From assembly GCA_964247705.1 (NCBI GenBank), contig CAXTVQ010000016.1, forward strand, positions 7,818-71,817: a stretch of DNA of 64,000 bases. Direction: 5' to 3'. Below are positions 44,402 to 53,762 of the stretch, in pieces (position 1 is the first letter of the stretch; each line of letters starts with the position of its first letter). Both the position numbers and the translations under genes were made by a program. The notes under the pieces are model-generated. The model had not been told where the DNA came from, searched no databases, and worked only from the letters and a program-made list of their open reading frames with translations. The DNA comes from LMUY01 sp964247705. GTDB lineage: Bacteria > Pseudomonadota > Alphaproteobacteria > Acetobacterales > Acetobacteraceae.

Positions 44402-44816
44402 ACGTCAACTCCCTAACGCTCTCAGCCCACTAGCGACTAAACGTTAGGGTCTGCTGCCGTAATCAGGAAGTTGCTAGTCGCTCATGACCGTTGAGCCGAG
44501 AGTTTATCATGACCAAACCGCAATGATAAGGCAACAGACAGAATTCAGCTCTGAAACTGACACGTTGGCGCAGAAGCGTTCGGGGATGGTCTTTCCAGCG
44601 ACTGTTACTGCCCATGCGAAAGTAGAGAGGGGACTCGCCGAATCTCAAAGCCCATTCGGCCTCGCCCAGAATGTCTACCAACCTTGACTCAGTGCAAGGT
44701 TGGTAGACATTCCTTGAGGCGCAAATGCAGTTAGTCGAACACCGAGATATCACCGATGACTGTCGGCAGCTTCCAAGCCATTAGAAGGCTCGTTCGCGTC
44801 TCAACCAAAGCGCAGG
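44402..44816. other. A+T-rich intergenic region with large inverted repeat
   Basis: About 415 bases between two minus-strand genes. It contains the perfect 18-bp inverted repeat at 44669-44712. The open frames here have no ribosome-binding site or recognisable product. It may be the remnant of an insertion, but no transposase sequence is visible. Confidence 0.55.
44669..44712. repeat. Perfect 18-bp inverted repeat with 8-base loop
   Basis: GAATGTCTACCAACCTTG (44669-44686) and its exact complement CAAGGTTGGTAGACATTC (44695-44712) flank ACTCAGTG. No T-run follows on either strand. It lies about 105 bases beyond the stop of the minus-strand phosphatase-fold gene. Confidence 0.8.
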
Positions 44817-46274
44817 TTACGCGGCGTCTCGCTTGCCCAATTGTACGTCAACCGCGCTTTCTGCAAACGACTGAGTCTGTCCCAACACCTCCGGCATAGC
44901 CGGTACTTTGAAAATGGGTGAAGCTGGCTGACCGCACAGCGCCAAGTAAGTCGCCGGAAGTTCCCTGAGCGAAACTTTGCGCTCGATCACGCCTGGACGA
45001 AGTCCCTGACGACTGATCCATAGGATTCCGTCAGGATGGTGATGGCCGCTCTTCATGCCTTCGATCTGATAGAAGACATCGTGGAATCGACCCGTCACGT
45101 TGGAAAGTGGGCTCCGCATCACTGCGGCCTCAGGTGGCGACGCAAAGACGGCACAACCGCAGAACAAGGACGAACCGTCTTGCCGCGTCTCCATCACCGC
45201 TTTGCCGTCATCTAAGGTCACGGCTGTGAGTTTTGTCGCTGCATCCGTCGCCTCTGCCTCGCTGTGGAAGACGAGGTGGAACTGCTCGGCCATCACGGGC
45301 GCGTAAGTGAACTCCTGCGTTACGCCGCAGAAACGTGCGAATACATTGACATCCCGGGGTTTGAAGATGACCTTGCCGCCAGCGTCGTCGTATTTGACGA
45401 GCGCTTGCTGGCTCAGCGCGGTCGCCAGCACGATCGCCGTCTCCGGCCCAGCCAGGCGCAGACACTCGCCAACGATCTCGTCCATCTTGCGATAACCGAA
45501 CAGGATCGCATCGCCGAATTCAGCAACCTCTTCCGTGGTTGGCTTCAAGGCGAAGACGTCGGGCTCCATGCTGCGCCAGTAGTAATGCTGAAAGTGCGCT
45601 GTCGAGTTGATGAAGAAGGTCGAGAACGTCGGCTGCAGCTTACGATATTGCGACCGGAACAAATCCCACTGCAGGCGGTCGAGGATCACGGCACGACGCC
45701 ACTTGTTCCGCTTACCCCGTTCGCTGGACAGTTGGCGAAGTGTGTCGCTCACGGTCTTCGGCGATAGGCCGTGTGTGACCATGAACGTCACGAACCGAGC
45801 ATGGTCGGCCTTGCTCAACGGGACCTTTTCCGCCGTGTATTCCTGCACGTAGCTGCTGACGAACTTGAAGTAGTCGTGGAATACCCGCTCCGGAAACGGA
45901 CGCGCGCCTGTGCTCCAGGGATCCGGAACCAGCATCCCGTTCAAGCGGTCGCCCTGGAACCCGGCGTTCATGCTGCCACAAACCCAGACCGACTTGCCGT
46001 TCTGCGAAAGGACGTCCCAGATCCGGGGCGCCTTGAGCTTGTGGCCATCATCGAGGTCGAAGATACCATGCTCGGCATACGACAGCCCCGTATGCGACGT
46101 GATCCATTGTATCCAGGGTTCGAGTGCCGGTGGCGGCTCCTCGGCGTCCGACACCGCAACGAGCGATTGTTGCCGCAGCTTGGCAAAATTTGGCAAATGG
46201 CCTGCCTTGATGAAGCGCTCCATCAACACCGGCGATAGTTCATTGAACTCGAGGACAATGCAAGATTGCGTCAT
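44817..46274 (-). CDS. Alkaline-phosphatase-fold protein, probably catalytically altered
   Basis: Protein of 485 residues with the overall layout of type I phosphodiesterase/phosphatase-superfamily proteins: LEFNELSPVLMERFIKAGHLPNFAKL at the start, SHTGLSYAEHGIFDLDD near residue 65, and SGHHHPDG near the end. The usual first aspartate reads Asn/Glu, the Thr/Ser nucleophile before the TG motif is not seen (ALEPWIQW), and no SDHG-type metal pair can be found. It may bind rather than hydrolyse phosphate-containing glycans. ATG 46274 has GGAGG five bases upstream. No signal peptide, so probably cytoplasmic. Confidence 0.7.
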   Translation of the reverse strand: MTQSCIVLEFNELSPVLMERFIKAGHLPNFAKLRQQSLVAVSDAEEPPPALEPWIQWITSHTGLSYAEHGIFDLDDGHKLKAPRIWDVLSQNGKSVWVCGSMNAGFQGDRLNGMLVPDPWSTGARPFPERVFHDYFKFVSSYVQEYTAEKVPLSKADHARFVTFMVTHGLSPKTVSDTLRQLSSERGKRNKWRRAVILDRLQWDLFRSQYRKLQPTFSTFFINSTAHFQHYYWRSMEPDVFALKPTTEEVAEFGDAILFGYRKMDEIVGECLRLAGPETAIVLATALSQQALVKYDDAGGKVIFKPRDVNVFARFCGVTQEFTYAPVMAEQFHLVFHSEAEATDAATKLTAVTLDDGKAVMETRQDGSSLFCGCAVFASPPEAAVMRSPLSNVTGRFHDVFYQIEGMKSGHHHPDGILWISRQGLRPGVIERKVSLRELPATYLALCGQPASPIFKVPAMPEVLGQTQSFAESAVDVQLGKRDAA

Positions 46275-46475
46275 CAATGCCTCCGCTATGCGTCGATAAA
46301 TTCGAACGCTATCGTATAACTCTAAAAAGGGCCAACTTCTGCCCGCACGACTTGCTTAATGACCGAAGATCGTGTGGATGGCAAGCTGAACGTTATGACT
46401 TGTTGCATTAGTCAGGTCAAGGCGAGTTGACCTAAGTATTTAACATGTTAGTTCCAGCAAGTCACAAATATCTGA

Positions 46476-47513
46476 TCAGGTTGCCACGCGGCGGACGCCA
46501 AGCACGAAGTTGATTATAGTTTGCATACCACGTGGCCGGTTGATCGAAGATCGCTTCATGCGTATCAAGTAGAGGCGCAGCCCTGCTGCAGGAAAGGTCA
46601 GCATTGCCGCCCACGCGGCGAACATGACCTTGTGCCGTGGCGGTGCATTCGTTTGAAGCAATCGCCTCACAAAGCGGGCAGCCAAACCGACGGTTCGTAT
46701 ACGGCCGGACAGACAGGCAATCATCAACCGCCGTTCCAGGACGTATAAGCTGCCTTCAAGCCCTTCGCTTGGATATGCCGTGCCGATGACGGGCTTTACT
46801 TCTTCCCAACTCTTGCGAAACAGCGACAGCTCCTTCTCCAGCAATGACACCGAAGGGTTGCTCCACGCACTCATGCTGTTGCCGTGTCTCCGGTAGCGAG
46901 CGAGTGGTGCGTTGATTGAAACGATGTCGCCAAAGTAAGGAAGTGCAAGGGTAGGTGAGCCGTCAATCACGCCACGTGAATCGAAACGGCTGATATCCAT
47001 TCGCAGAAGAACCTCACGGGAGTAGACGTTCCCCGAGGTCGGCGGGCAGATATAGAACCCGGCGCACGCGTTGTCGGCCCGCATCGAGGCGCTGTCGTAG
47101 TTAGGCGGGTAGGTTGGGAAGGCAGAGTTCTGCAAGCCGCCCTCGCTGTCCATTCCATCCAGTTGGAACTGAAGCTTGGCGGGGCCGGTCATCAGCGACG
47201 AACGAATGCCTGCGACAAGGCCGGGTGTGGCCAAATCGTCAGCATCCAGAAAATAGACATAGTCCGAACGAACCGTCAGCAAACCTGCACGGCAGGCGCC
47301 GAGTTGGCCGGAATTCGTGATGCTAACGATACGTGCTCGGTCGGCGTAGCCGGCCAGGATCTCTAGGGAGTTGTCGGTAGAGCCATCGTCGACGACGACG
47401 ATTTCGTCGAACGGCTCCGTCTGCGCCAGCACGCTGTCAAGTGTCTGGGACAAATAGCGCCCGTAGTTGAAATTTGGGACGACGACGGCAATGGTGGGCT
47501 CGGGACTACTCAT
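46476..47513 (-). CDS. Family 2 glycosyltransferase
   Basis: GT-A-fold glycosyltransferase of 345 residues. The N-terminus TIAVVVPNFNYGRYLSQTLD has the GT2 signature, followed by IVVVDDGSTDNS and the metal-binding FLDADD near residue 88. A hydrophobic segment near residue 300 (MFAAWAAMLTFPAAGLRLYL) suggests membrane association. ATG 47513 overlaps the stop of the GT4 gene (ATGA), so the two are coupled. It probably adds one sugar to the lipid-linked repeat; donor and acceptor are unknown. Confidence 0.85.
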   Translation of the reverse strand: MSSPEPTIAVVVPNFNYGRYLSQTLDSVLAQTEPFDEIVVVDDGSTDNSLEILAGYADRARIVSITNSGQLGACRAGLLTVRSDYVYFLDADDLATPGLVAGIRSSLMTGPAKLQFQLDGMDSEGGLQNSAFPTYPPNYDSASMRADNACAGFYICPPTSGNVYSREVLLRMDISRFDSRGVIDGSPTLALPYFGDIVSINAPLARYRRHGNSMSAWSNPSVSLLEKELSLFRKSWEEVKPVIGTAYPSEGLEGSLYVLERRLMIACLSGRIRTVGLAARFVRRLLQTNAPPRHKVMFAAWAAMLTFPAAGLRLYLIRMKRSSINRPRGMQTIINFVLGVRRVAT

Positions 47514-48709
47514 GTGGGGCTCTGCACGGCTACCGTGGACCGTGGTGCCGTTGCGCCGAAACGCCGGACCGCTTGCAAGCGCGCTCTGTCGTAGACCTCG
47601 AGCGTTTGGCTGCCGATTTCGGTCCAGTCGGGCGTTGCTTCTGCAAGCAGCCGGGCGTTGCGCCCGCACTCCGTGGCGAAGTCACGGTTGCCAATCATTC
47701 GGGCAAGGGCGGCGGCCAAAGCCGGCTTATCGTCAGGTGGAACGAGCAGGCCTTGCACGCCATCCTCGATCCGCTCGGCAAAGTCGCCAATCGCGGACGC
47801 GACGATGGGGCAGCAATTCGCCAGTGCGAACGTCAGCACTCCGCTGGCTTCGATATCGCGATACGGAAATACCGCCACGACCCCGGGCGAGAACAGCGCG
47901 TTGACCTCACTGTCCGGTACGAACCGTTCTTCGAACAACAGGCTGTCCGCGACGCCGCGCGCCTGAGCAAGCGCACGTAGCGGTTCGAGCGGGAGGTACG
48001 CTTTGCCGATCACGCGCAAGGTAGCCTGCTCGCGCAACTCGGCCGGCAACATCGCAAAAGCCTCGATCAGCACGTCGACGCCCTTGTAGGGCTTGATCTT
48101 GCCGAACATCAGCAGCGTCAATCGGCCGGTTTGTTGGATGGGCGGAGCCGGTGGCAAGCTGTCTATGAGACCATGTGGCAGTACGGATATTTTTGCGTCC
48201 GGAATGCCCTCTGCGAGCAGTCGGTGCCGGCCCTGCTGCGTGTGTGTGATCAGATGGTCGAAAGCGTGAAGACACTCGGCAAAACCACGCGCCCGCACGG
48301 CGCCTGGATCGCCATTGTAAGGCGTCGTGTCGTGCACTGTCAGTATGAGCGGCGCTATGTCACGGAGCCGTTTAAGGAAGTGTCGGTCCACGATCGGCAG
48401 TGGCAGCCATTGGAAGTGGATGATGTCGGGCCGCTGCGCTTTGAACTGCGAAGCGAGCCGCGTCATGGACGCGAAATGGTCGATTCCTTTTATGCCAAGC
48501 CGGATCGGCTTCGGCAGGGCTGCGACGGCGCCCATTGTCGCCACGCGATAGAAGTCCGGGATGATCTGTATCCCGCCGGTGTCGTTGTCCTCGGCATTCA
48601 TCGGCCGTCCATGCAGGCGCACAATGTGTCCAGCTGCGGAGAGCGCGCCGGACAGCTTGCAGTCGTAGGGCACGGTGAATAGCGAAGGGTCGATGATGGA
48701 GATGTGCAT
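47510..48709 (-). CDS. Family 4 glycosyltransferase
   Basis: GT-B-fold retaining glycosyltransferase of 399 residues. The C-terminal donor domain has LLMFGKIKPYKGVDVLIEAF, LFEERFVPDSEVNALFSPGVV and the E-x7-E-type region PYRDIEASGVLTFALANCCPIVAS. The N-terminal half carries IIHFQWLPLP and LTVHDTTPYNGD. GGAGG is four bases upstream of the ATG. It is the first of the two coupled transferases in this minus-strand pair. Confidence 0.87.
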   Translation of the reverse strand: MHISIIDPSLFTVPYDCKLSGALSAAGHIVRLHGRPMNAEDNDTGGIQIIPDFYRVATMGAVAALPKPIRLGIKGIDHFASMTRLASQFKAQRPDIIHFQWLPLPIVDRHFLKRLRDIAPLILTVHDTTPYNGDPGAVRARGFAECLHAFDHLITHTQQGRHRLLAEGIPDAKISVLPHGLIDSLPPAPPIQQTGRLTLLMFGKIKPYKGVDVLIEAFAMLPAELREQATLRVIGKAYLPLEPLRALAQARGVADSLLFEERFVPDSEVNALFSPGVVAVFPYRDIEASGVLTFALANCCPIVASAIGDFAERIEDGVQGLLVPPDDKPALAAALARMIGNRDFATECGRNARLLAEATPDWTEIGSQTLEVYDRARLQAVRRFGATAPRSTVAVQSPT

Positions 48710-48809
48710 GGTGCCTCCAATGCGTAGGCCGGGCGCACGTGGCGAACGACGAGAAGGAGTGGCGAAGAGTTCGGCAGGTACGGGTAGGGAGCGTTAGGGA
48801 GGGTGAACG

Positions 48810-49943
48810 TCAGGCCGCAACGGCCGTCGCGTTGATCGCCGACAGCACCGAATTGACTACTCGTTCCGGCGACGGCCAGGTTCCCGGCTCAGTGACGCCG
48901 ACGCTCGAATAGGGTGGTGGATAGCCCCAAGCCCGGTCATGGTCGCCTATATCTGCATGCATCCCGCCCAGAACCGTGACAGTGGGCCGCCGGAACGCTG
49001 CAGCGACATGAAGCAACATCGACGCGTTGGTGAGCACGAGATCCGCCTGTTCGGTGAGGGCGAACGTCGTCCGAAGTGGCACCTCGCCGCAGACCGACCG
49101 CAAACCAGGTATCCTTGCCGCCATAACCTGCTCTGCGCGCTCACGGTCGGCACTGCCGCCGATCAACAGCATGTTCGGCCGTCCAATCTGGCGCTCCATG
49201 GTAGCGGAGAGGTCGGCAAGGGCGCGAGTCAATGGCTCGACTGGCCACACTTTGACAGGAAGTCCGCCGCCGCAGTTGATCAACAACCGCAACGGACGAC
49301 GCGGGCTTCCCGGCGCCCAGATGCTCTGCGCAGCTTCACGCTCGGCCGCCACGAGATAAAGTTGCGGCCGTGCTTCCGGGAGGTTCTTCGCTCCCAGCAG
49401 TTCAGCCTGTCGCAGGGCCATGGCGCACACGTGAGGCCCATCCTTCCACGTGGCCGACTGCTGGCAAGCGGACCAGCCACCACGGTAGCCGCGAAGCCCG
49501 ACCCGGTAACGCGCGCCGAGTCTCAACAACGTCAAAGCGGTGATGTGGCTGCCGAGAATGTCGATGCCAACGTCGAAACCGCCACGCTTCCGGAGTGCGG
49601 TGATTTGCGGAGAGCGCGCGAGGAAGGTAAGCAACGCCGCCGGTGATTTGTCGGCGACGAACTTATTGCTCCAAGGTAGGTCGATCTCCGCAATCTCGTC
49701 GACGAAAGGGTTGTTCTCGACGATCGCCCGAGCCCAACTGCCGATGCCGGCGACGAGATGCGCCCTGGGGAAACGGCGGCGCAACGCCTCGAAGATCGGC
49801 GTCGTCGTCAGGAGATCGCCGAGGTCGGTCGACCGTAAGACGAGGATGCTGCGTGGCTCGACGATGCGCGGGTCCGGCCCGCTACGGCTCAGCTTTCCCG
49901 CAACCCAGCTTACCGGCTCGAAAGCTTGGCTCTTCCAAGTCAT
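48810..49943 (-). CDS. Family 9 glycosyltransferase (heptosyltransferase-like)
   Basis: ADP-heptose:LPS heptosyltransferase-family protein, 377 residues. The pattern ILVLRSTDLGDLLTTTPIFEALRRRFP is the GT9 N-terminus, and NASMLLHVAAAFRRPTVTVLGG is the nucleotide-sugar-binding C-terminal motif, where GT9 enzymes usually have D(S/T)GxxH. The substitution N-A-S-M-L-L-H leaves catalysis uncertain. It is a cytoplasmic, membrane-associated protein. Position inside the locus suggests it adds a heptose or other sugar to the repeat rather than the lipid A core. Confidence 0.82.
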   Translation of the reverse strand: MTWKSQAFEPVSWVAGKLSRSGPDPRIVEPRSILVLRSTDLGDLLTTTPIFEALRRRFPRAHLVAGIGSWARAIVENNPFVDEIAEIDLPWSNKFVADKSPAALLTFLARSPQITALRKRGGFDVGIDILGSHITALTLLRLGARYRVGLRGYRGGWSACQQSATWKDGPHVCAMALRQAELLGAKNLPEARPQLYLVAAEREAAQSIWAPGSPRRPLRLLINCGGGLPVKVWPVEPLTRALADLSATMERQIGRPNMLLIGGSADRERAEQVMAARIPGLRSVCGEVPLRTTFALTEQADLVLTNASMLLHVAAAFRRPTVTVLGGMHADIGDHDRAWGYPPPYSSVGVTEPGTWPSPERVVNSVLSAINATAVAA

Positions 49944-49968
49944 GCACGCTTTCCTTGCTGCCGCGCCG

Positions 49969-51405
49969 TCATGAAGACCCTGTTACGAAAGGCTTTACCG
50001 AATGCATTATGGTCCGCTCGAACGTCAGCATCGGCAGCATGTAGAATAGGGCGCCACCAAGGATACCGACTAACAGGCGTATGAGCGGCGTGAACTCAGT
50101 AGCATGGTACTGGAATTGCCAAACGACAGCCGCCATGGCGAGCGCCCAACCGATCGGGAAAGTGAACGCCGCGAGATAACGGCCGACGGAAATTCGAAGA
50201 TAGCGATGCGCCATCCACAAGGCTGTCGGGAGTATGATGAAATGGCGGGCGCCGAGGGCGACGGCGGACAGCCCCACGCCGGCATGCTGGGTTAGCACGC
50301 AGGCGAGCAGCGCCAGTGTGCAGCTTACGGCCGAGATCGTAACCAAGGCCGCCTGATGGCCTCGTGCGCGCAGGGCGGGACTTACCAAAATGGTCGGCAC
50401 CACCGTGCTCCAACTCAGCGCCGCCACGGCAAGATACGGGAGCGACGGCAGCCAGCGCGCGCCAATGATCGCCGTTAGAACATCCGGCGACACTGCGGCG
50501 AAGCCGAGCAGCACGGGCGCACCAACAAAGGTTATTATCTTGGTGCCGAGCAGGAAGGCGGCTGAAATGTCGCCGCCGGTGCGTTCGACGCGGGCGAAGT
50601 AGGACAAGCCAAAGCGCAAGGTGAAGTTCTGGATCAAAAGCGCCAACTCGTCGATCAGCCGCTGCGCGAATTGCAAGTAGCCAAGCGCCTCCAAGCCGTG
50701 GAATGCGCCGAACAGCAGGCCGAACACGCGGCTAGTTACCGTCCAAAGCAGAATCTCAAGGCTGATTGGACCACCGAAGGCCATCAGACCGCGGAACTCC
50801 GGCCATCTTAGGCGAAGGCGCGGCCATCGGCCGATGCTGCCGAAGAGGCAAACGGTCGCAAGGCCGCTGCCGGCGAGGGCGCCGCCGAGGATGCTCCATG
50901 CTCCGAATCCCGCATAGGCCATCGTTGACCCGACAACGACGACGGCCATTTTCGAGAGTATCCCGCGCTTCGCGAGCACGTCGATCCGCATCTTGCGGGT
51001 AAGAATGGCGATCGGAACGGCGTCGATGCTGCCAAGTGGCAGGAGCAAGCTACCCACCCCGATCAACACACCGACGGAACTGTCATGGTAGAGTGCGGCA
51101 ATCGGCCAGGCGAGGGCCATGCACACCGCAGCGCCGAGCAGAGAGATAAGGATCAGGCCCGTGTAGGCGCTATCGGTCAGCGTCGTATGAAACGAGCGGC
51201 TCCGTACCAGGGCCTCACCGATCCCAAAGCTCGCGGCAATCTCGACCAGTCCGATCACCGCCATTGCGGCGCCGGCCCGCCCAAGCTCCTGCGGCTGGAT
51301 GAAATGACCGATCGTGAGTGTCGATAGAAGGCCCGTGACAGCGTTCAGGCCGCTCTCGACGATCGCCCACCGTACGGACGAGACTACGCGATTGCGATTA
51401 CCCAT
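49969..51405 (-). CDS. Wzx-type polysaccharide flippase
   Basis: MOP-superfamily membrane protein of 478 residues with 12-14 predicted helices. The N-terminus AIVESGLNAVTGLLSTLTIGHFIQPQELG is typical of lipopolysaccharide/teichoic-type flippases, which move the lipid-linked repeat unit across the inner membrane. It follows the polymerase gene on the same strand with only five bases between stop and start, so they are co-transcribed. Confidence 0.88.
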   Translation of the reverse strand: MGNRNRVVSSVRWAIVESGLNAVTGLLSTLTIGHFIQPQELGRAGAAMAVIGLVEIAASFGIGEALVRSRSFHTTLTDSAYTGLILISLLGAAVCMALAWPIAALYHDSSVGVLIGVGSLLLPLGSIDAVPIAILTRKMRIDVLAKRGILSKMAVVVVGSTMAYAGFGAWSILGGALAGSGLATVCLFGSIGRWPRLRLRWPEFRGLMAFGGPISLEILLWTVTSRVFGLLFGAFHGLEALGYLQFAQRLIDELALLIQNFTLRFGLSYFARVERTGGDISAAFLLGTKIITFVGAPVLLGFAAVSPDVLTAIIGARWLPSLPYLAVAALSWSTVVPTILVSPALRARGHQAALVTISAVSCTLALLACVLTQHAGVGLSAVALGARHFIILPTALWMAHRYLRISVGRYLAAFTFPIGWALAMAAVVWQFQYHATEFTPLIRLLVGILGGALFYMLPMLTFERTIMHSVKPFVTGSS

Positions 51406-51410
51406 GACAG

Positions 51411-52667
51411 TTACTGCCGATCGACCCGAAGATCAGCGGTAACAAGAAGCAGCATCGACGGTAACAGGACGAATGGAATCTCGACGTTGCACCCGTCCCA
51501 GAGCAGCCAGACCATGATCGGTGCAACCAGCGCTCTTTGCGTCTGCGTGCGACGGGCAGTGAAAAACAGGGCGAGAAAGGCGATCAAAGCTGGCGCACCA
51601 AACTCGAGGAGCAGCTTTACGATTGAGTCCACGCTGTATTCGTAGGTCATGCTGCGGCCTGGGTGTTCGCTCACACCCGCCCCCAAGCCGAAGAACAGCA
51701 CGCCGGGCGCTTGGCTCAAGATGTCCACCAAAAACAACCATGGCGTCACGAAACGCAGATACGCGCTGGATCCAGGCTCGGTGAACTCGTCGGTGCGTGA
51801 AATGAGAAAGTTATAAATATCTGGGTTTGCCAGGGCTAGGCCGCCGAGCGCCAATGCACCGACTATGGTCGTGACCAACCCGAGGACGATCCCACGGCCG
51901 CCAAGGCTCAGCACCGCCGTGGCTACGAACCCGATGATCATCAACCAGCCCGTTCCCGACACCGAAGTCATCAGTCCCGCACCGAAGATGCAGAGATACT
52001 GGACACGCCGCAGGACCAGGATCTCAATCAGCAGGCCCAAAGCGACATACTGGGAGAACAACGAGGGTTCAAGAAGGAAGAACCCATTCGATTTATGGAA
52101 CGGCGTGCCATCGATCGGAATGAGGACGTGCCAGTAGTCTTCGACGAGGATGCTTTGGGGGAGGAAGTCGCTGAACGTGAAAAGGTCGATGTTGATAAAC
52201 TGAAGACCGAATTCTATCAGGCCAGCGATCGCCACGAACGCAATCCAGCGGTTCACAACCCGGAAGAACGCCCGCTCACCGACCGGTTTGGCGAAGGTCA
52301 ATGTCCCGAAGCTGGTCAGCAGCAGGAACTGACCCAGGGAGTTGACGCTCGGCGTGCCACCCAACTCATCGGGAACGAGCGCCCCGATGATCGCTCCGAT
52401 GAATGCCAGAATGCACATGACACCGAAGATCAAGAGCCGCTGACGGTTGAGGATCAGCGTCCCCTGCAGCACGAACAGCAAGGCCAGGCCCATTCCGAGC
52501 GGCGTTACCGAGTCGAGGAATGTTGACGTGAATTCATGGCCGAAACGCTGACACAGCATGGCGCACGCAAAGAGCGCACCCGAGAACAGCAAAGCGCCGC
52601 GCTCTCCGTCAACGCGAGCCGCCGCCTTTTGGACCGCCGGTGCGTCGATGACCGAGGTGTAGCTCAC
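51411..52667 (-). CDS. Wzy-like polysaccharide polymerase
   Basis: Highly hydrophobic protein of 418 residues with 10-12 predicted helices and a periplasmic loop near residues 180-215 (YWHVLIPIDGTPFHKSNGFFLLEPSLFSQY), the layout of O-antigen ligase/polymerase proteins. Wzy sequences are poorly conserved, so the call rests on topology and location between a flippase and a glycosyltransferase. The GTG start overlaps the stop of the upstream GT2 gene (GTGA). Confidence 0.75.
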   Translation of the reverse strand: MSYTSVIDAPAVQKAAARVDGERGALLFSGALFACAMLCQRFGHEFTSTFLDSVTPLGMGLALLFVLQGTLILNRQRLLIFGVMCILAFIGAIIGALVPDELGGTPSVNSLGQFLLLTSFGTLTFAKPVGERAFFRVVNRWIAFVAIAGLIEFGLQFINIDLFTFSDFLPQSILVEDYWHVLIPIDGTPFHKSNGFFLLEPSLFSQYVALGLLIEILVLRRVQYLCIFGAGLMTSVSGTGWLMIIGFVATAVLSLGGRGIVLGLVTTIVGALALGGLALANPDIYNFLISRTDEFTEPGSSAYLRFVTPWLFLVDILSQAPGVLFFGLGAGVSEHPGRSMTYEYSVDSIVKLLLEFGAPALIAFLALFFTARRTQTQRALVAPIMVWLLWDGCNVEIPFVLLPSMLLLVTADLRVDRQ

Positions 52668-53716
52668 GAACCGGTCTCGGTGGCCCCGCCCCGCTGCTGC
52701 GTCGAGTTAGAACGCTCCACTCCCATGCGTTCATTGGTCATGGTCATCCGGCCAAGATCCCGCTGCCGGGCGCGTAGAAATGCCACTTTGCGTTTCACCT
52801 TGCGGGCGGTTGCGCCTGGATTGAGAATGGCCGCTCCGGCTAAAAACAGCACTGCGCCAAGGCGCTGGCCACGCAGCAGAGCCATGTCACGCCGGCGCAT
52901 GAGAATGGCGGACATGACGCCTACCTCGGACCGGAGCTTGCCAATGGAAGTAAGTCTCTGGAGGGATTCGTTGTAGCTTGCCGGTGACAGTTCGGCTTGG
53001 CCGGCGCGATGCCGGCGAAAGTTCTCGTAAATCAATTTGTTTTGGAAATACTGCGCCCGCGTATTATTTGCCGACGTCGAACCCGAGTGATAGCGAAAAT
53101 AGGTCAGGTATTCTGGCTGGACCAGGATCTGAAAACCCGATTGGATGATCCTCATGGATAGATCCACGTCTTCCGTCTGACGGAACTCTTCCCTGAAGCC
53201 ACCGACAGCTTGCACGACGGACTTGCGCAAGATCATGCTCGGGGCGGGAAAGATCGGATTGCCCCCGCTGCTGATGAATAGTTCGACGTCCTCTTGGCTG
53301 CAGAACGGGGGTTCGTGCGATCCGCGGACCTCGCCATGCTCGTCAATGATCCGGTAGTAGGAACCAGCGGCTCCTAGTTCCGGGTGGTCAGCCATGAACG
53401 CCAGTTGCCGGTCGAGCCGCGAGGGCGCCATCAGATCATCCGCGTCAATCCGCACGATGAGATCCGAACGAGCCTTCGCGATCCCGGTGTTGAGCGCGAC
53501 GACGACTCCCCGATGCGCGAGTGTCACGACAGTGAGACGGGGTTCATGCTTGGAGTAGGAGCGCAGTATCTCAGCCGTTCCATCAACCGATCCGTCATCG
53601 ACGACGATGATCTCAAAGTCGGTGAAGGTCTGCTGGCTGATGCTCTCAAGCGTAGCCTGAACGTACCGGGCGCAATTGTACACCGGTATCACGATCGATA
53701 GTGCTGGCCGTGACAT
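52664..53716 (-). CDS. Family 2 glycosyltransferase
   Basis: GT2 glycosyltransferase of 350 residues. Its N-terminus PALSIVIPVYNCARYVQATL is followed by IIVVDDGSVDGT and the DxD motif RIDADDLMAPSRL, and FRQTEDVDLSMRI contains the probable catalytic base region (ED). ATG 53716 gives a standard GT2 start; an ATG at 53773 would overlap the Wzc-like gene by 11 bases. Coupled to the polymerase gene by GTGA. Confidence 0.86.
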   Translation of the reverse strand: MSRPALSIVIPVYNCARYVQATLESISQQTFTDFEIIVVDDGSVDGTAEILRSYSKHEPRLTVVTLAHRGVVVALNTGIAKARSDLIVRIDADDLMAPSRLDRQLAFMADHPELGAAGSYYRIIDEHGEVRGSHEPPFCSQEDVELFISSGGNPIFPAPSMILRKSVVQAVGGFREEFRQTEDVDLSMRIIQSGFQILVQPEYLTYFRYHSGSTSANNTRAQYFQNKLIYENFRRHRAGQAELSPASYNESLQRLTSIGKLRSEVGVMSAILMRRRDMALLRGQRLGAVLFLAGAAILNPGATARKVKRKVAFLRARQRDLGRMTMTNERMGVERSNSTQQRGGATETGS

Positions 53717-53762
53717 CACGCTCTCATCAAACCCGATTTCAAAGCTGTCTGCCGGGCAGGGC

